Shown here: piece after piece, positions 6,809 to 13,248 of the stretch
How the letters are laid out: each line of letters opens with the position of its first letter
Numbering within the stretch: the stretch's first letter is position 1
Assembly: GCA_045604285.1 (NCBI GenBank)
Contig: JAZUNS010000138.1
Coordinates: forward strand, 1 to 17,730
Reading direction: 5' to 3'
Origin: SIG636 sp045604285
GTDB lineage: Bacteria > Bacillota > Clostridia > Oscillospirales > CAG-382
DNA length: 17,730 nt
Program-made: the position numbers and the translations under genes
Notes under the pieces: generated by a model
Database searches by the model: none
What the model was told of the DNA's origin: nothing
The model's input: the letters and a program-made list of their open reading frames with translations, nothing else

Positions 6809-7704
6809 ATTCTTTTCTCCTTTTCTACCATCAATCTTAATCTATCTGCTGCAACAAATAGTTTTTGAGCAGTTTGTAAATCAGGCTTATCCGCCTTAAT
6901 TTCAAGACTAAGCACGCCGTTATAATCTATCTCAGCCAATGATTTAGCAAAAGCTTCCCAGTCGATTATGCCGGTAAACGGTGGATGATGTCTGTCCCTT
7001 AATCCATCGTTGTCGTGAATGTGAAGCAGACGTAATCTATGCGCCAACCGCTTTACCATGTAAGGTAAATCGCCGCCACCGGTAAGCATACCGTGACCCG
7101 TATCTAAGCAAGCTACGTACAAATCATCTCCGCACATATGGTTTAACGTATCAATCATATAACACATACATTCCGCAGTGCTGGCAACGGTTTGCAAAGG
7201 TATATCCTTTTCCCAATCCCAGTTAAACATATTTTCAATAGCAAGCTGTACGCCTGTTTGGCGGAGCAGATATGCAAAGCCCTTATAAAATTCTATGCTG
7301 TCCTCTATTGCAGCTTTGATTTGCTCTTGACTTTTGGCTTCCGGTGGGACTTGAGGATGTACCACCACGTAAGGCGAGCCTATCAAAGCCGCCATATAAA
7401 TAGAATTATCAACGCACTCTGCTACTTCTTTACGTTTTTTCTTAGTAGGAAAAAACGTTGGGTACGGTGCATGGACTTGTGAGACGTATACCCCCGACGC
7501 TTTAGCAAAATCCTTAATAATCCTTGCATATTCTTGCTGTTGAACAACAGATTTCGACCAAAAACCATCCATCGGGTCTCTAACACTATATCTATTTAAG
7601 TTCAGATCGATGCAGTTAAAGCCTGCAGCTGCAAGCAGTTTAATAGCTTCGGTATCTTCTTCGCCCTTACCGACAAAGGAAAGAGTGTTACATCCTATAT
7701 ACAC
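6805..7704 (-). CDS. Sugar phosphate isomerase/epimerase (xylose isomerase-like TIM barrel)
   Basis: A member of the AP_endonuc_2 TIM-barrel family that includes sugar and inositol epimerases and isomerases. Residues below are counted from a GTG at 7713. Conserved elements are HAPY (81-84), VVHPQ (117-121), IEN with E160, CLDTGHG with D204/H207, LHIHDND with H231/H233, and LSLEIK with E271; these supply the usual divalent-metal ligands. The start is uncertain. AGAGGTG (7711-7717) overlaps the GTG at 7713 but stands 6 nt before the GTG at 7704, which is favoured (299 aa). First gene of the operon with CBM9-like, SIS and metF genes; its stop overlaps the next start by 4 nt. The sugar substrate cannot be read from sequence. 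Confidence 0.85.
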   Translation of the reverse strand: MYIGCNTLSFVGKGEEDTEAIKLLAAAGFNCIDLNLNRYSVRDPMDGFWSKSVVQQQEYARIIKDFAKASGVYVSQVHAPYPTFFPTKKKRKEVAECVDNSIYMAALIGSPYVVVHPQVPPEAKSQEQIKAAIEDSIEFYKGFAYLLRQTGVQLAIENMFNWDWEKDIPLQTVASTAECMCYMIDTLNHMCGDDLYVACLDTGHGMLTGGGDLPYMVKRLAHRLRLLHIHDNDGLRDRHHPPFTGIIDWEAFAKSLAEIDYNGVLSLEIKADKPDLQTAQKLFVAADRLRLMVEKEKRI

Positions 7705-7724
7705 AAATTTCACCTCTTAGTGTT

Positions 7725-7753
7725 AATATATCACATTCCGGTGTTTTTTGCAA
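7725..7753 (-). promoter_or_regulatory. Probable promoter of the isomerase-CBM9-SIS-metF operon
   Basis: On the minus strand TTGCAA (7753-7748; 4 of 6) and TATATT (7730-7725; 5 of 6) are separated by exactly 17 nt. The predicted start near 7718 would leave a leader of about 14 nt carrying the AGAGGTG site, consistent with translation from the GTG at 7704. The -35 lies just past the sigG stop. No terminator is visible in the 42-nt gap, so readthrough from sigG is also possible. Confidence 0.45.
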
Positions 7754-7755
7754 TA

Positions 7756-8526
7756 CTAAAGACGATTTCTTACCTTTTCTAACGCAGTTTTTTCAATTCT
7801 GCTAACTTGCGCTTGAGAAATTCCTATCTCTTTTGCAACCTCTGTTTGTGTCTTTCCTCTAAAAAATCTCATAGCCAAAATGTTTCTTTCTCTACTTTCA
7901 AGCCTTGATATAGCCTGATTTAATGCTATAGTGTTTATCCAAGCTTCGTCTGTGTTGGACGAGTCCCTTATTTGGTCAAGAACATAAACAGAATCCGCTG
8001 TGTCGGAATATACAGGCTCAAACAGTGAAATCGGTTCGCTTATAGCATCTAAGGCATTTACAACTTCCGCCTTTGTAACCTGCAGTTCTGCGGCTATTTC
8101 TTCAACGGTTACTTCCCTTCTAAATTTTAGCGCCAGCTTTTCTTTAGCTTGTAAAGCTTTGTATGCTAAATCCCTTAAAGAACGAGGCACACGAATTGAA
8201 TTATTATCTCTTATATATCTGCGCATTTCTCCTAAAATCATCGGAACGGCGTAAGTTGAAAACTTAACGTCAAGAGTAACATCGAAATTATCAATAGCCT
8301 TGATCAGCCCTATACATCCAACTTGAAATAAATCGTCGGAAGCTTCGTGCTTGCCGGAAAAGCCCTGCAAGATGCTCAAAACAAGCCTGAAATTGCCGTT
8401 GATAAGTGCTTCCCGTGCAAGCTTATCTCCCTGCGAGCTTTTAACAAGCAACTCTTTTTTCTCGTCATCGGACAGCGTTTTTAACGTAGACGTATTAATG
8501 CCGCATATTTCAACTTTATTGTACAT
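7756..8526 (-). CDS. sigG: Forespore RNA polymerase sigma factor SigG
   Basis: A 256-residue sigma factor that directs late forespore gene expression during endospore formation. The N-terminal NKVEICGINTS (3-13) is a hallmark of SigG. Region 2 includes DLFQVGCIGLIKAIDNFD (65-82), FSTYAVPMILGE (89-100) and the RRYIRDN segment (102-108). Region 3 is near 128-165. Region 4 with a helix-turn-helix covers about 205-250. N43 aligns with the Asn that distinguishes B. subtilis SigG from SigF and reduces inhibition by the anti-sigma SpoIIAB. An upstream in-frame ATG at 8541 is rejected because GGGAGG (8534-8539) stands 7 nt before the ATG at 8526. The gene is not beside sigE or spoIIGA here, unlike in many Firmicutes. 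Confidence 0.95.
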   Translation of the reverse strand: MYNKVEICGINTSTLKTLSDDEKKELLVKSSQGDKLAREALINGNFRLVLSILQGFSGKHEASDDLFQVGCIGLIKAIDNFDVTLDVKFSTYAVPMILGEMRRYIRDNNSIRVPRSLRDLAYKALQAKEKLALKFRREVTVEEIAAELQVTKAEVVNALDAISEPISLFEPVYSDTADSVYVLDQIRDSSNTDEAWINTIALNQAISRLESRERNILAMRFFRGKTQTEVAKEIGISQAQVSRIEKTALEKVRNRL

Positions 8527-8555
8527 CGGTATGCCTCCCAAAAGATTTGCAAAGT

Positions 8556-8585
8556 AAGTTTAACCACTTTTTCTTTACGGGATGC
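8556..8585 (-). promoter_or_regulatory. Candidate SigF-type promoter of sigG
   Basis: On the minus strand GCATC (8585-8581) is followed after 15 nt by GGTTAAACTT (8565-8556). The known forespore SigF pattern is approximately GYWTA, 15 nt, then GGNNANNMTN. The -10 fits fully and the -35 differs at the last base. The site sits between the collagen gene's terminator (8590-8623) and the sigG ribosome site, which is where a dedicated promoter is needed. B. subtilis sigG is transcribed by SigF. Confidence 0.55.
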
Positions 8586-8587
8586 AC

Positions 8588-8623
8588 AAAAACAGACGGA
8601 AGTTAAAAAGCTTCCGTCTGTTT
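8588..8623 (-). terminator. Intrinsic terminator after collagen-like gene
   Basis: A perfect 13-bp stem (8590-8602 with 8611-8623) with an 8-nt loop is followed on the minus strand by a five-T run through about 8588. It begins 6 bases after the collagen-like stop codon. It separates that gene from sigG, so sigG must have its own promoter. Confidence 0.85.
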
Positions 8624-8628
8624 ATCAG

Positions 8629-9324
8629 TTAAATAGTTGTACTGTCTATCTTTTTCACTACAACGGTAAATATATCGTTAGATACCCCGCTTGCGCTATC
8701 GGTTGACAAAAGAAAGCTTACGGTTGAAGAGGCGGCGTTAGAAATTAAGAAGCTGCGTCCTATTGTGCCGGTATATGCTGTACCGGCGCTATTAGAGTAG
8801 GTCGAAGAGTATTGAGCTTGATTTATACCGTTAATCACCGGCGTTACGGTGATAGTGGTCCCTTCAGCAGGCAAAGTGCCTGTTAAAGCGTAATTAATTT
8901 CGTAGTCCCCGGGTGCTAAAGTGATAGTATCGGCAGTATTGGTAATAAACGTACCACCTTCACTAACAGCAACCGTTAAAGGCAAGCTTGAACCGGAGAG
9001 CAAAGTTGCGGTTGTGCTGGCGTATGACGCATAAGCTTGCAAGCCTGCAGTACCAGAGGGGCCCGCAGGGCCGACCGGACCTTGAGGGCCTGTGGGGCCT
9101 TGAGGACCTGTTGCGCCAATCGGACCTTGGGGCCCGGTGGCACCCGCAGGGCCAATTGGACCTTGGGGACCTACCGGACCGATAGGACCGGGAGGGCAAA
9201 CGCAATTGCAGCGATTATAATCGCTATTATCATTGCAGTTACAAGGACGAACGCAGCCGCAATTGCCCGTACAAGAGCAAGAACGTCCTATAGCATTATC
9301 GTTAAAATTGAAACAGCTATTCAT
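8629..9324 (-). CDS. Collagen-like (GXX repeat) spore-surface type protein
   Basis: A 231-residue protein in three parts. A Cys-rich head has ten Cys in residues 1-43. A collagen tract at 46-94 contains 16 uninterrupted G-x-y triplets, many GPQ, GPI and GAT. A 137-residue Ser/Thr-rich C-terminal domain resembles the BclA-type jelly-roll trimerisation domain. It lacks a signal peptide, as exosporium proteins such as BclA do, and a neighbouring sigG gene makes a spore-surface location likely. The tract is far shorter than in Bacillus BclA. AGGTGATT lies before the ATG. The gene is flanked by terminators on both sides (8588-8623 and 9343-9374), so it is transcribed alone. A cell-surface rather than spore role cannot be excluded. 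Confidence 0.82.
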   Translation of the reverse strand: MNSCFNFNDNAIGRSCSCTGNCGCVRPCNCNDNSDYNRCNCVCPPGPIGPVGPQGPIGPAGATGPQGPIGATGPQGPTGPQGPVGPAGPSGTAGLQAYASYASTTATLLSGSSLPLTVAVSEGGTFITNTADTITLAPGDYEINYALTGTLPAEGTTITVTPVINGINQAQYSSTYSNSAGTAYTGTIGRSFLISNAASSTVSFLLSTDSASGVSNDIFTVVVKKIDSTTI

Positions 9325-9342
9325 AGAATCACCTGTCCTTAC

Positions 9343-9374
9343 AAAAACATTGCACCGCTATTAAGCGGTGCAAT
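9343..9374 (-). terminator. Intrinsic terminator after DUF624-like gene
   Basis: A perfect 11-bp stem (9349-9359 with 9364-9374, loop ATTA) is followed on the minus strand by GTTTTTG. It ends the proC-to-DUF624 transcription unit and isolates the collagen-like gene downstream. Confidence 0.8.
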
Positions 9375-9376
9375 AC

Positions 9377-9385
9377 TAATTTATG
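9377..9385 (-). promoter_or_regulatory. Possible SigE/SigK-type -10 element for collagen-like gene
   Basis: The minus strand reads CATAAATTA (9385-9377), matching the mother-cell -10 pattern CATANNNTA. I cannot see a convincing -35 (AC or ATA) at the expected distance, so this is tentative. If real, transcription would start near 9370, inside the terminator's 5' arm, so the new transcript could not form that hairpin. Confidence 0.25.
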
Positions 9386-9407
9386 CAAATGATATAGGAA
9401 TTGACAA

Positions 9408-10382
9408 TCAAAGGGTCTCTTCTTGTTCCTTTGGTTTGCCGTTTTCATCGTAGAAAGGATCTATCATATACTTTTTCATAACGGGGTAAGCACAATAGTA
9501 ACAAATAAACATTATAAAGCCTACCGTAAAAATGCACGGCAAAAGCGTGCCCAGGCTCTTAACCAAAATAAACAGATAAGCATTAATTATAACAACGATC
9601 AAGGTGCCAATGACCATTACCATCGAGCGCAATATCCCAGCAGAGCTCAATATAAATGCATTCTTGAACAGCTTACGGAAGTTCAAATCAAAAGTAACTA
9701 TCATCAGATAGATGTAAACGCGCATTATAAAATACAGAACAGTAATAAGAATCATTGCAAACAGAAGCATCTTTACCGCAAATGTATGAGCATTGGCATA
9801 ATAAAACAACAACGCATACGGAATGGCCGCAAGACAAATTACGTCTATGATGCCGAATATAATGCTTTGCTTTAAATTCTTTCTTATTGCTGAAAAGAAA
9901 TCGTGCCAAGGAAAAACAGGCTGTTCTTTAACCGTGTTTCTGAAAATATACGCACAACCTACGTTTAAAGGACCAAAAGTAAATACAACAATTAGACCGA
10001 TACACTTTAATATAATAGTTGCTGCGTTATCAAGATTAACTGTAGTCAATATAGTATGCGGCAAAGCTGTGGCTGCAGTTACTACGTTGCTTTCATAATT
10101 CGCTATTCCGGAATAATGAGAAAACAAATGGGAAGTAGGCGTCAAGGCGGTGTCTGCGATTTGAACACCGAAAAAGCTACCGGCAAATCCAAACAAAGTA
10201 AACACCAGCGGTAAAACCAAAAGCACCATAAACAGGTTAACTTTGCATATAACGCCTATTTTGGCAAAAGCCAATTTAAAAAAGGACTTTGCCGAAAATT
10301 TACTGTCTACTAATTTTGCATCTTCTAAAGCAAGGTCTTCCTTGCTTGTTTTATTTCCTGTAATTTTATCAAATAAACTCAC
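9408..10382 (-). CDS. DUF624/YesL-like polytopic membrane protein
   Basis: A 324-residue integral membrane protein with about six helices (roughly 48-68, 122-142, 174-195, 204-230, 255-275, 277-299) and a hydrophilic C-terminal tail (302-324). The segment FGPLNVGCAYIFRNTV (136-151), followed by a WHDFF (159-163) and an AIRKNLKQS stretch (165-173), resembles the conserved core of DUF624/YesL proteins. Their role is poorly defined and they often occur near sugar-uptake genes. The start is GTG (10382) with AGAGGT just upstream, 19 nt after the recombinase stop. It is the last gene of its transcription unit. Family placement is by pattern memory and moderate; no function should be assumed. Confidence 0.6.
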   Translation of the reverse strand: MSLFDKITGNKTSKEDLALEDAKLVDSKFSAKSFFKLAFAKIGVICKVNLFMVLLVLPLVFTLFGFAGSFFGVQIADTALTPTSHLFSHYSGIANYESNVVTAATALPHTILTTVNLDNAATIILKCIGLIVVFTFGPLNVGCAYIFRNTVKEQPVFPWHDFFSAIRKNLKQSIIFGIIDVICLAAIPYALLFYYANAHTFAVKMLLFAMILITVLYFIMRVYIYLMIVTFDLNFRKLFKNAFILSSAGILRSMVMVIGTLIVVIINAYLFILVKSLGTLLPCIFTVGFIMFICYYCAYPVMKKYMIDPFYDENGKPKEQEETL

Positions 10383-10401
10383 AATAAACCTCTGTATTTC
10401 G

Positions 10402-11331
10402 TCAAGCTCTCGGATGGAACTTCATGTAATTCTTTTTATGGTAATTCTTTAAAAATTGAGCATAGCGCTGGGTAGATGAAATGTCGGAATGCCCAAGTAT
10501 CTCTTGTATGTCGTGTATGTCGGCACCGTTCTGCAACAGATGAGCCGCAAAAGAATGACGTAGAGTATGGGGAGTGATGATCGTATGTATTTTGGCGCTT
10601 TCCGCATAAGACTTAATGATCTTCCAAAGTCCTTGGCGTGTCATGCGCCCGCCGGAGACGTTAACAAACAAGGCTTGCTCGTCGTTGCTGAAAACCAGCA
10701 GCTTCCTTGCAGTATTGATATAATCTGCAATCGCTTTCGCAGCCAAAGGATATAACGGTATAACCCGTTCCTTATCATTCTTTACGCATCTGATAATGGA
10801 AAGCTGCAAGTTTATATCGGATACGTTAAGGTCAATAAGCTCTGAAACTTTTATGCCCGTAGCATACAATAATTCCAGCATTGCTTTATCTCGCTTGCTT
10901 TTAGGGTCAGCACCGGAAGGCTGTGCCAAAAGCTTTTCAATTTCTTGATTGGTTAAAATTGCAGGTGCCGTTTTTTCAGCTTTGTCGTTATGAATCTCTT
11001 TAGCGGGATTATTTTCAACAACACCAACCGAAACTAAGTACTGCATCAACGTGCGTAACGCAGATAAAGCACGTGAAACGCTTGGCGAAGACAGCCCGGA
11101 TTCAGTTAAATGATGCTTAAAATCTTTAACTGTTGTAGTATCAACCGTGCTGAAATCTACTATTCCGTTCAATTCAGCATATTCAAAAAACTTGTTAACG
11201 TCCCGAATATATGCTAACAGCGTGTTTTTAGAAGACTTTTTAGTCTCTGTCAAATATGCTATAAAGCTATTTTTAATATCACCCATACAGTCTAAACGCA
11301 ATGCTGTGTTCATTTTATAACGATGCTCCAT
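10402..11331 (-). CDS. xerD: XerC/XerD-family tyrosine recombinase with Lys at Arg-I
   Basis: A 309-residue recombinase with an N-terminal SAM-like DNA-binding domain (about 17-112) and a catalytic domain (about 125-300). It most resembles the Xer enzymes that resolve chromosome dimers at dif. Catalytic residues seen are K184 (beta-hairpin Lys), H255 and R258 (HTLRH), H281 (LGHSD) and Y290 (QRYAQF). The first catalytic Arg, normally in a TGLRVSEL motif, is Lys here: ATGIKVSEL, K161, codon AAA at 10851-10849. The start is ambiguous: ATG 11331 lies 7 nt after the upstream stop and has no clear ribosome site, while 11313 and 11286 are alternatives. It sits between two membrane-protein genes, with no integrase-type neighbours, which favours a housekeeping Xer. 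Confidence 0.85.
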   Translation of the reverse strand: MEHRYKMNTALRLDCMGDIKNSFIAYLTETKKSSKNTLLAYIRDVNKFFEYAELNGIVDFSTVDTTTVKDFKHHLTESGLSSPSVSRALSALRTLMQYLVSVGVVENNPAKEIHNDKAEKTAPAILTNQEIEKLLAQPSGADPKSKRDKAMLELLYATGIKVSELIDLNVSDINLQLSIIRCVKNDKERVIPLYPLAAKAIADYINTARKLLVFSNDEQALFVNVSGGRMTRQGLWKIIKSYAESAKIHTIITPHTLRHSFAAHLLQNGADIHDIQEILGHSDISSTQRYAQFLKNYHKKNYMKFHPRA

Positions 11332-11337
11332 TTCAAA

Positions 11338-12006
11338 TCAAGAGAAATTTACTGTAATGCGAAGTCGTAACCAAGTTAATGTAACAACAATTGCGGCATA
11401 AATCACAAATGCAAAGGTATAAGCTAAAACTGCTTTTATGCTGTGCGACTTCTTAAAGTAATTATAGAATTTGCAGCTTTCTGCAAAAAAGAAAATATCA
11501 AAAAACAAATTCAAAGAAAACAATAATACAAAATACCAAACTTGCAACAAGTTCCCTGCTAACAACGATTTTTGAGCAGCAACAAAGAAAAAAGAATTAA
11601 CGAGGTAGATGCGAAGGCTGCACAGCAAAGTTGCAGGGAAAGAAAAAACGGTAAAACTGCCCAAGAAAGCTAACAATCGATATACAACAACTGAAATAAC
11701 TAAGAACCAAACCGTGTCGTTAAAGCTAAATTGAATAAATTTGTCTGTAAACGTGATATACCAATGCTCACCGTAATCATTGCAAAAATACAAACCGGCA
11801 GAAAAAACAGAGGCAAGAAAAAACACCCCGGTAAAAAACAAATAATACTTGCTGCGACTAGTATAGAAAGAATTAATAAAAGTATTATCTACAGCTAAAT
11901 CATTATTCAAAAAGATATTTGTAAGTCGATGCACAAACTTATTTCTTTTTGCAAGAGACGGAGAATACGGAACAAGCGCCTTGATAGTAGTATTAGGTTT
12001 TATCAT
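11338..12006 (-). CDS. Multi-pass membrane protein of unknown family, possibly SpoIIM-like
   Basis: I do not recognise this 222-residue protein by motif. A hydrophilic N-terminus (1-52) precedes about five hydrophobic segments (54-73, 99-120, 125-145, 154-175, 190-212). The first loop (74-98) is aromatic and acidic. Size, helix count and a gene order immediately before a Xer recombinase recall SpoIIM (about 214 aa), one of the proteins that drive engulfment. Sequence likeness to B. subtilis SpoIIM is faint, so this is only a hypothesis. ATG 12006 is chosen over 12042 because AGGTG lies 7 nt before it. The recombinase start follows 6 nt after the stop, so the two are co-transcribed, probably with proC 55 nt upstream. 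Confidence 0.6.
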   Translation of the reverse strand: MIKPNTTIKALVPYSPSLAKRNKFVHRLTNIFLNNDLAVDNTFINSFYTSRSKYYLFFTGVFFLASVFSAGLYFCNDYGEHWYITFTDKFIQFSFNDTVWFLVISVVVYRLLAFLGSFTVFSFPATLLCSLRIYLVNSFFFVAAQKSLLAGNLLQVWYFVLLFSLNLFFDIFFFAESCKFYNYFKKSHSIKAVLAYTFAFVIYAAIVVTLTWLRLRITVNFS

Positions 12007-12061
12007 CAGAAAACACCTCATAAAGTATTTACGATGATACATTATGAAACCAAGGACAACC

Positions 12062-12901
12062 TTATGACAAACTACCCTCTACCTCTTTAGACATTTCAAC
12101 AGCTCTGTTGGTGCAGGCGGTCATTGCATCCTCGATAGCGCTTTTAAATCCACGCTCGTTCAAAACAGAGAGAGCGGCAACAGTTGTGCCGTTTGGAGAG
12201 GAAACAGCCTTAATAAGCTCGTCGGGAGTTTTGTCTGTACGCTCAATCATCATCAAAGCACCGCGTATGGATTGTAAAATCAGCGCAGCAGCCTTATCCT
12301 CGGGTATTCCCTGTAAAGCAGCACCGTCAAGCATAGCCTTATAAAACAAATACACGTAGGCGGGGGACGATCCATTAACCGCTACAACTCCGTCCATCAT
12401 CGATTCATCTATAACAGAAATAACCGATATGGAAGAAAATAGGCGGCAAACGTAGCTAAAGAGCTTGTCTGAAACCATACTGTTCCTGGAAATAGCAACC
12501 GCGCCTTCACCAAGAAGCAGCGGCGTGTTAGGCATTGCACGAATTATGGGTACTTGGGAACTCATACAGCTACATAAAAAATCCGTAGAAACGCCGGCTG
12601 CTACGGTTAAATAGGTTTTATTTTCAAAACCAGTAACCCCGCCGGAAATTTGTTTTGCTACAATAGGCAAAACCGTGGGTTTTAAAGCAAAAACTATTAT
12701 GTCAGCAGGTTCAATAGCTTCTTTCATGGTAAGACAGCAATTAACTTTACGCATTATGTCACTGCTGTATTTTGCCTTATCATTATCATATACAAAAACA
12801 TCTTCACAGCATAGCAGCTTCTTTCCGATTAAGCCACCTATTATCGCATTTGCTATATTACCTGCGCCAATAAAGGCAAATTTAAGATTTTTAGATGACA
12901 T
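12062..12901 (-). CDS. proC: Pyrroline-5-carboxylate reductase
   Basis: A 279-residue cytoplasmic enzyme for the last step of proline synthesis, the NAD(P)H-dependent reduction of 1-pyrroline-5-carboxylate. An N-terminal Rossmann fold has IGAGNIA (11-17), an FALKP motif (71-75) and IRAMPNTP (120-127). The C-terminal dimerisation and active-site domain has the sequence AVNGSSPAYVY (174-184) and SSPNGTTVAAL (234-244). The usual SGSGPAY is NGSSPAY here, a mild variation. An open frame upstream to 12979 is not used, because AAGGAGAG is ideally placed before ATG 12901. It is the first gene of a minus-strand unit that continues to the DUF624-like gene. Confidence 0.95.
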   Translation of the reverse strand: MSSKNLKFAFIGAGNIANAIIGGLIGKKLLCCEDVFVYDNDKAKYSSDIMRKVNCCLTMKEAIEPADIIVFALKPTVLPIVAKQISGGVTGFENKTYLTVAAGVSTDFLCSCMSSQVPIIRAMPNTPLLLGEGAVAISRNSMVSDKLFSYVCRLFSSISVISVIDESMMDGVVAVNGSSPAYVYLFYKAMLDGAALQGIPEDKAAALILQSIRGALMMIERTDKTPDELIKAVSSPNGTTVAALSVLNERGFKSAIEDAMTACTNRAVEMSKEVEGSLS

Positions 12902-12944
12902 AATGCTCTCCTTCGACACCAATTGATACAATTTAGCACTACCT

Positions 12945-12973
12945 ATAATAGTACATTTCAAAACAATTTTCAA
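12945..12973 (-). promoter_or_regulatory. Housekeeping-type promoter of proC
   Basis: On the minus strand TTGAAA (12973-12968; 5 of 6) and TATTAT (12950-12945; 5 of 6) are separated by exactly 17 nt. A start near 12938 gives a leader of about 37 nt containing the strong AAGGAGAG ribosome site. Confidence 0.65.
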
Positions 12974-13248
12974 GAGCATTTTCTTTCAATGTTAAAAATT
13001 GTAAATTATTACAACACATTATGTAAATAGTATTATGTTAACTTCGTTAACCGCCGCTTTATTTTGTACGGGCGCGGCAAGCGAACCTCGATATTTTGTG
13101 TGTGGGAATAATGTGGGAAAAAATTGTGGTTTTCAACATTGATGGAGTTGTTAGTTTCATTGTGAAATTGCACAACCGCATTATTTGACACTATTTACTT
13201 TTAATTATTTCTGTGTTATAATCTTTTACGGTTTTTGGAGGTGTGCTT
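12974..13248. other. Divergent intergenic region between proC and ABC-F gene
   Basis: About 275 bp without a supportable gene. It holds GTTAAC TTC GTTAAC (13037-13051), a short GC-rich patch (13052-13090) and two TGTGGGAA repeats 11 bp apart (13101-13108 and 13112-13119) with a partial third at 13125-13129. It also holds an imperfect inverted repeat (13147-13176: TTTCA TTG TGAAA core with GTTGT and ACAAC ends) and the ABC-F promoter. It is unusually long for this compact region. No riboswitch or tRNA was recognised. Confidence 0.6.
13194..13222 (+). promoter_or_regulatory. Probable promoter of ABC-F gene
   Basis: TATAAT (13217-13222) is a full -10 match, with TTTACT (13194-13199; 4 of 6) 17 nt upstream. 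A perfect TTGACA at 13185-13190 is too far away (26 nt) to be its partner. The predicted start near 13229 gives a 20-nt leader with GGAGGTG at 13237-13243. Confidence 0.45.

Noticed and set aside
8963..9205. Arg/Ser-rich frame and antisense frames across the collagen tract
   Set aside because: Repetitive GXX codons keep other frames open. Only the GXX frame has a sensible start and a full-length domain plan.
10402..11331. Phage or integrative-element integrase
   Set aside because: The protein matches the Xer type in length and domains, and the neighbours are housekeeping genes. No attachment repeats, excisionase or phage genes are present.
13185..13190. Perfect TTGACA as the ABC-F -35 box
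   Set aside because: It is 26 nt from the TATAAT at 13217, too far for a functional pair; TTTACT at 13194 has the correct spacing.
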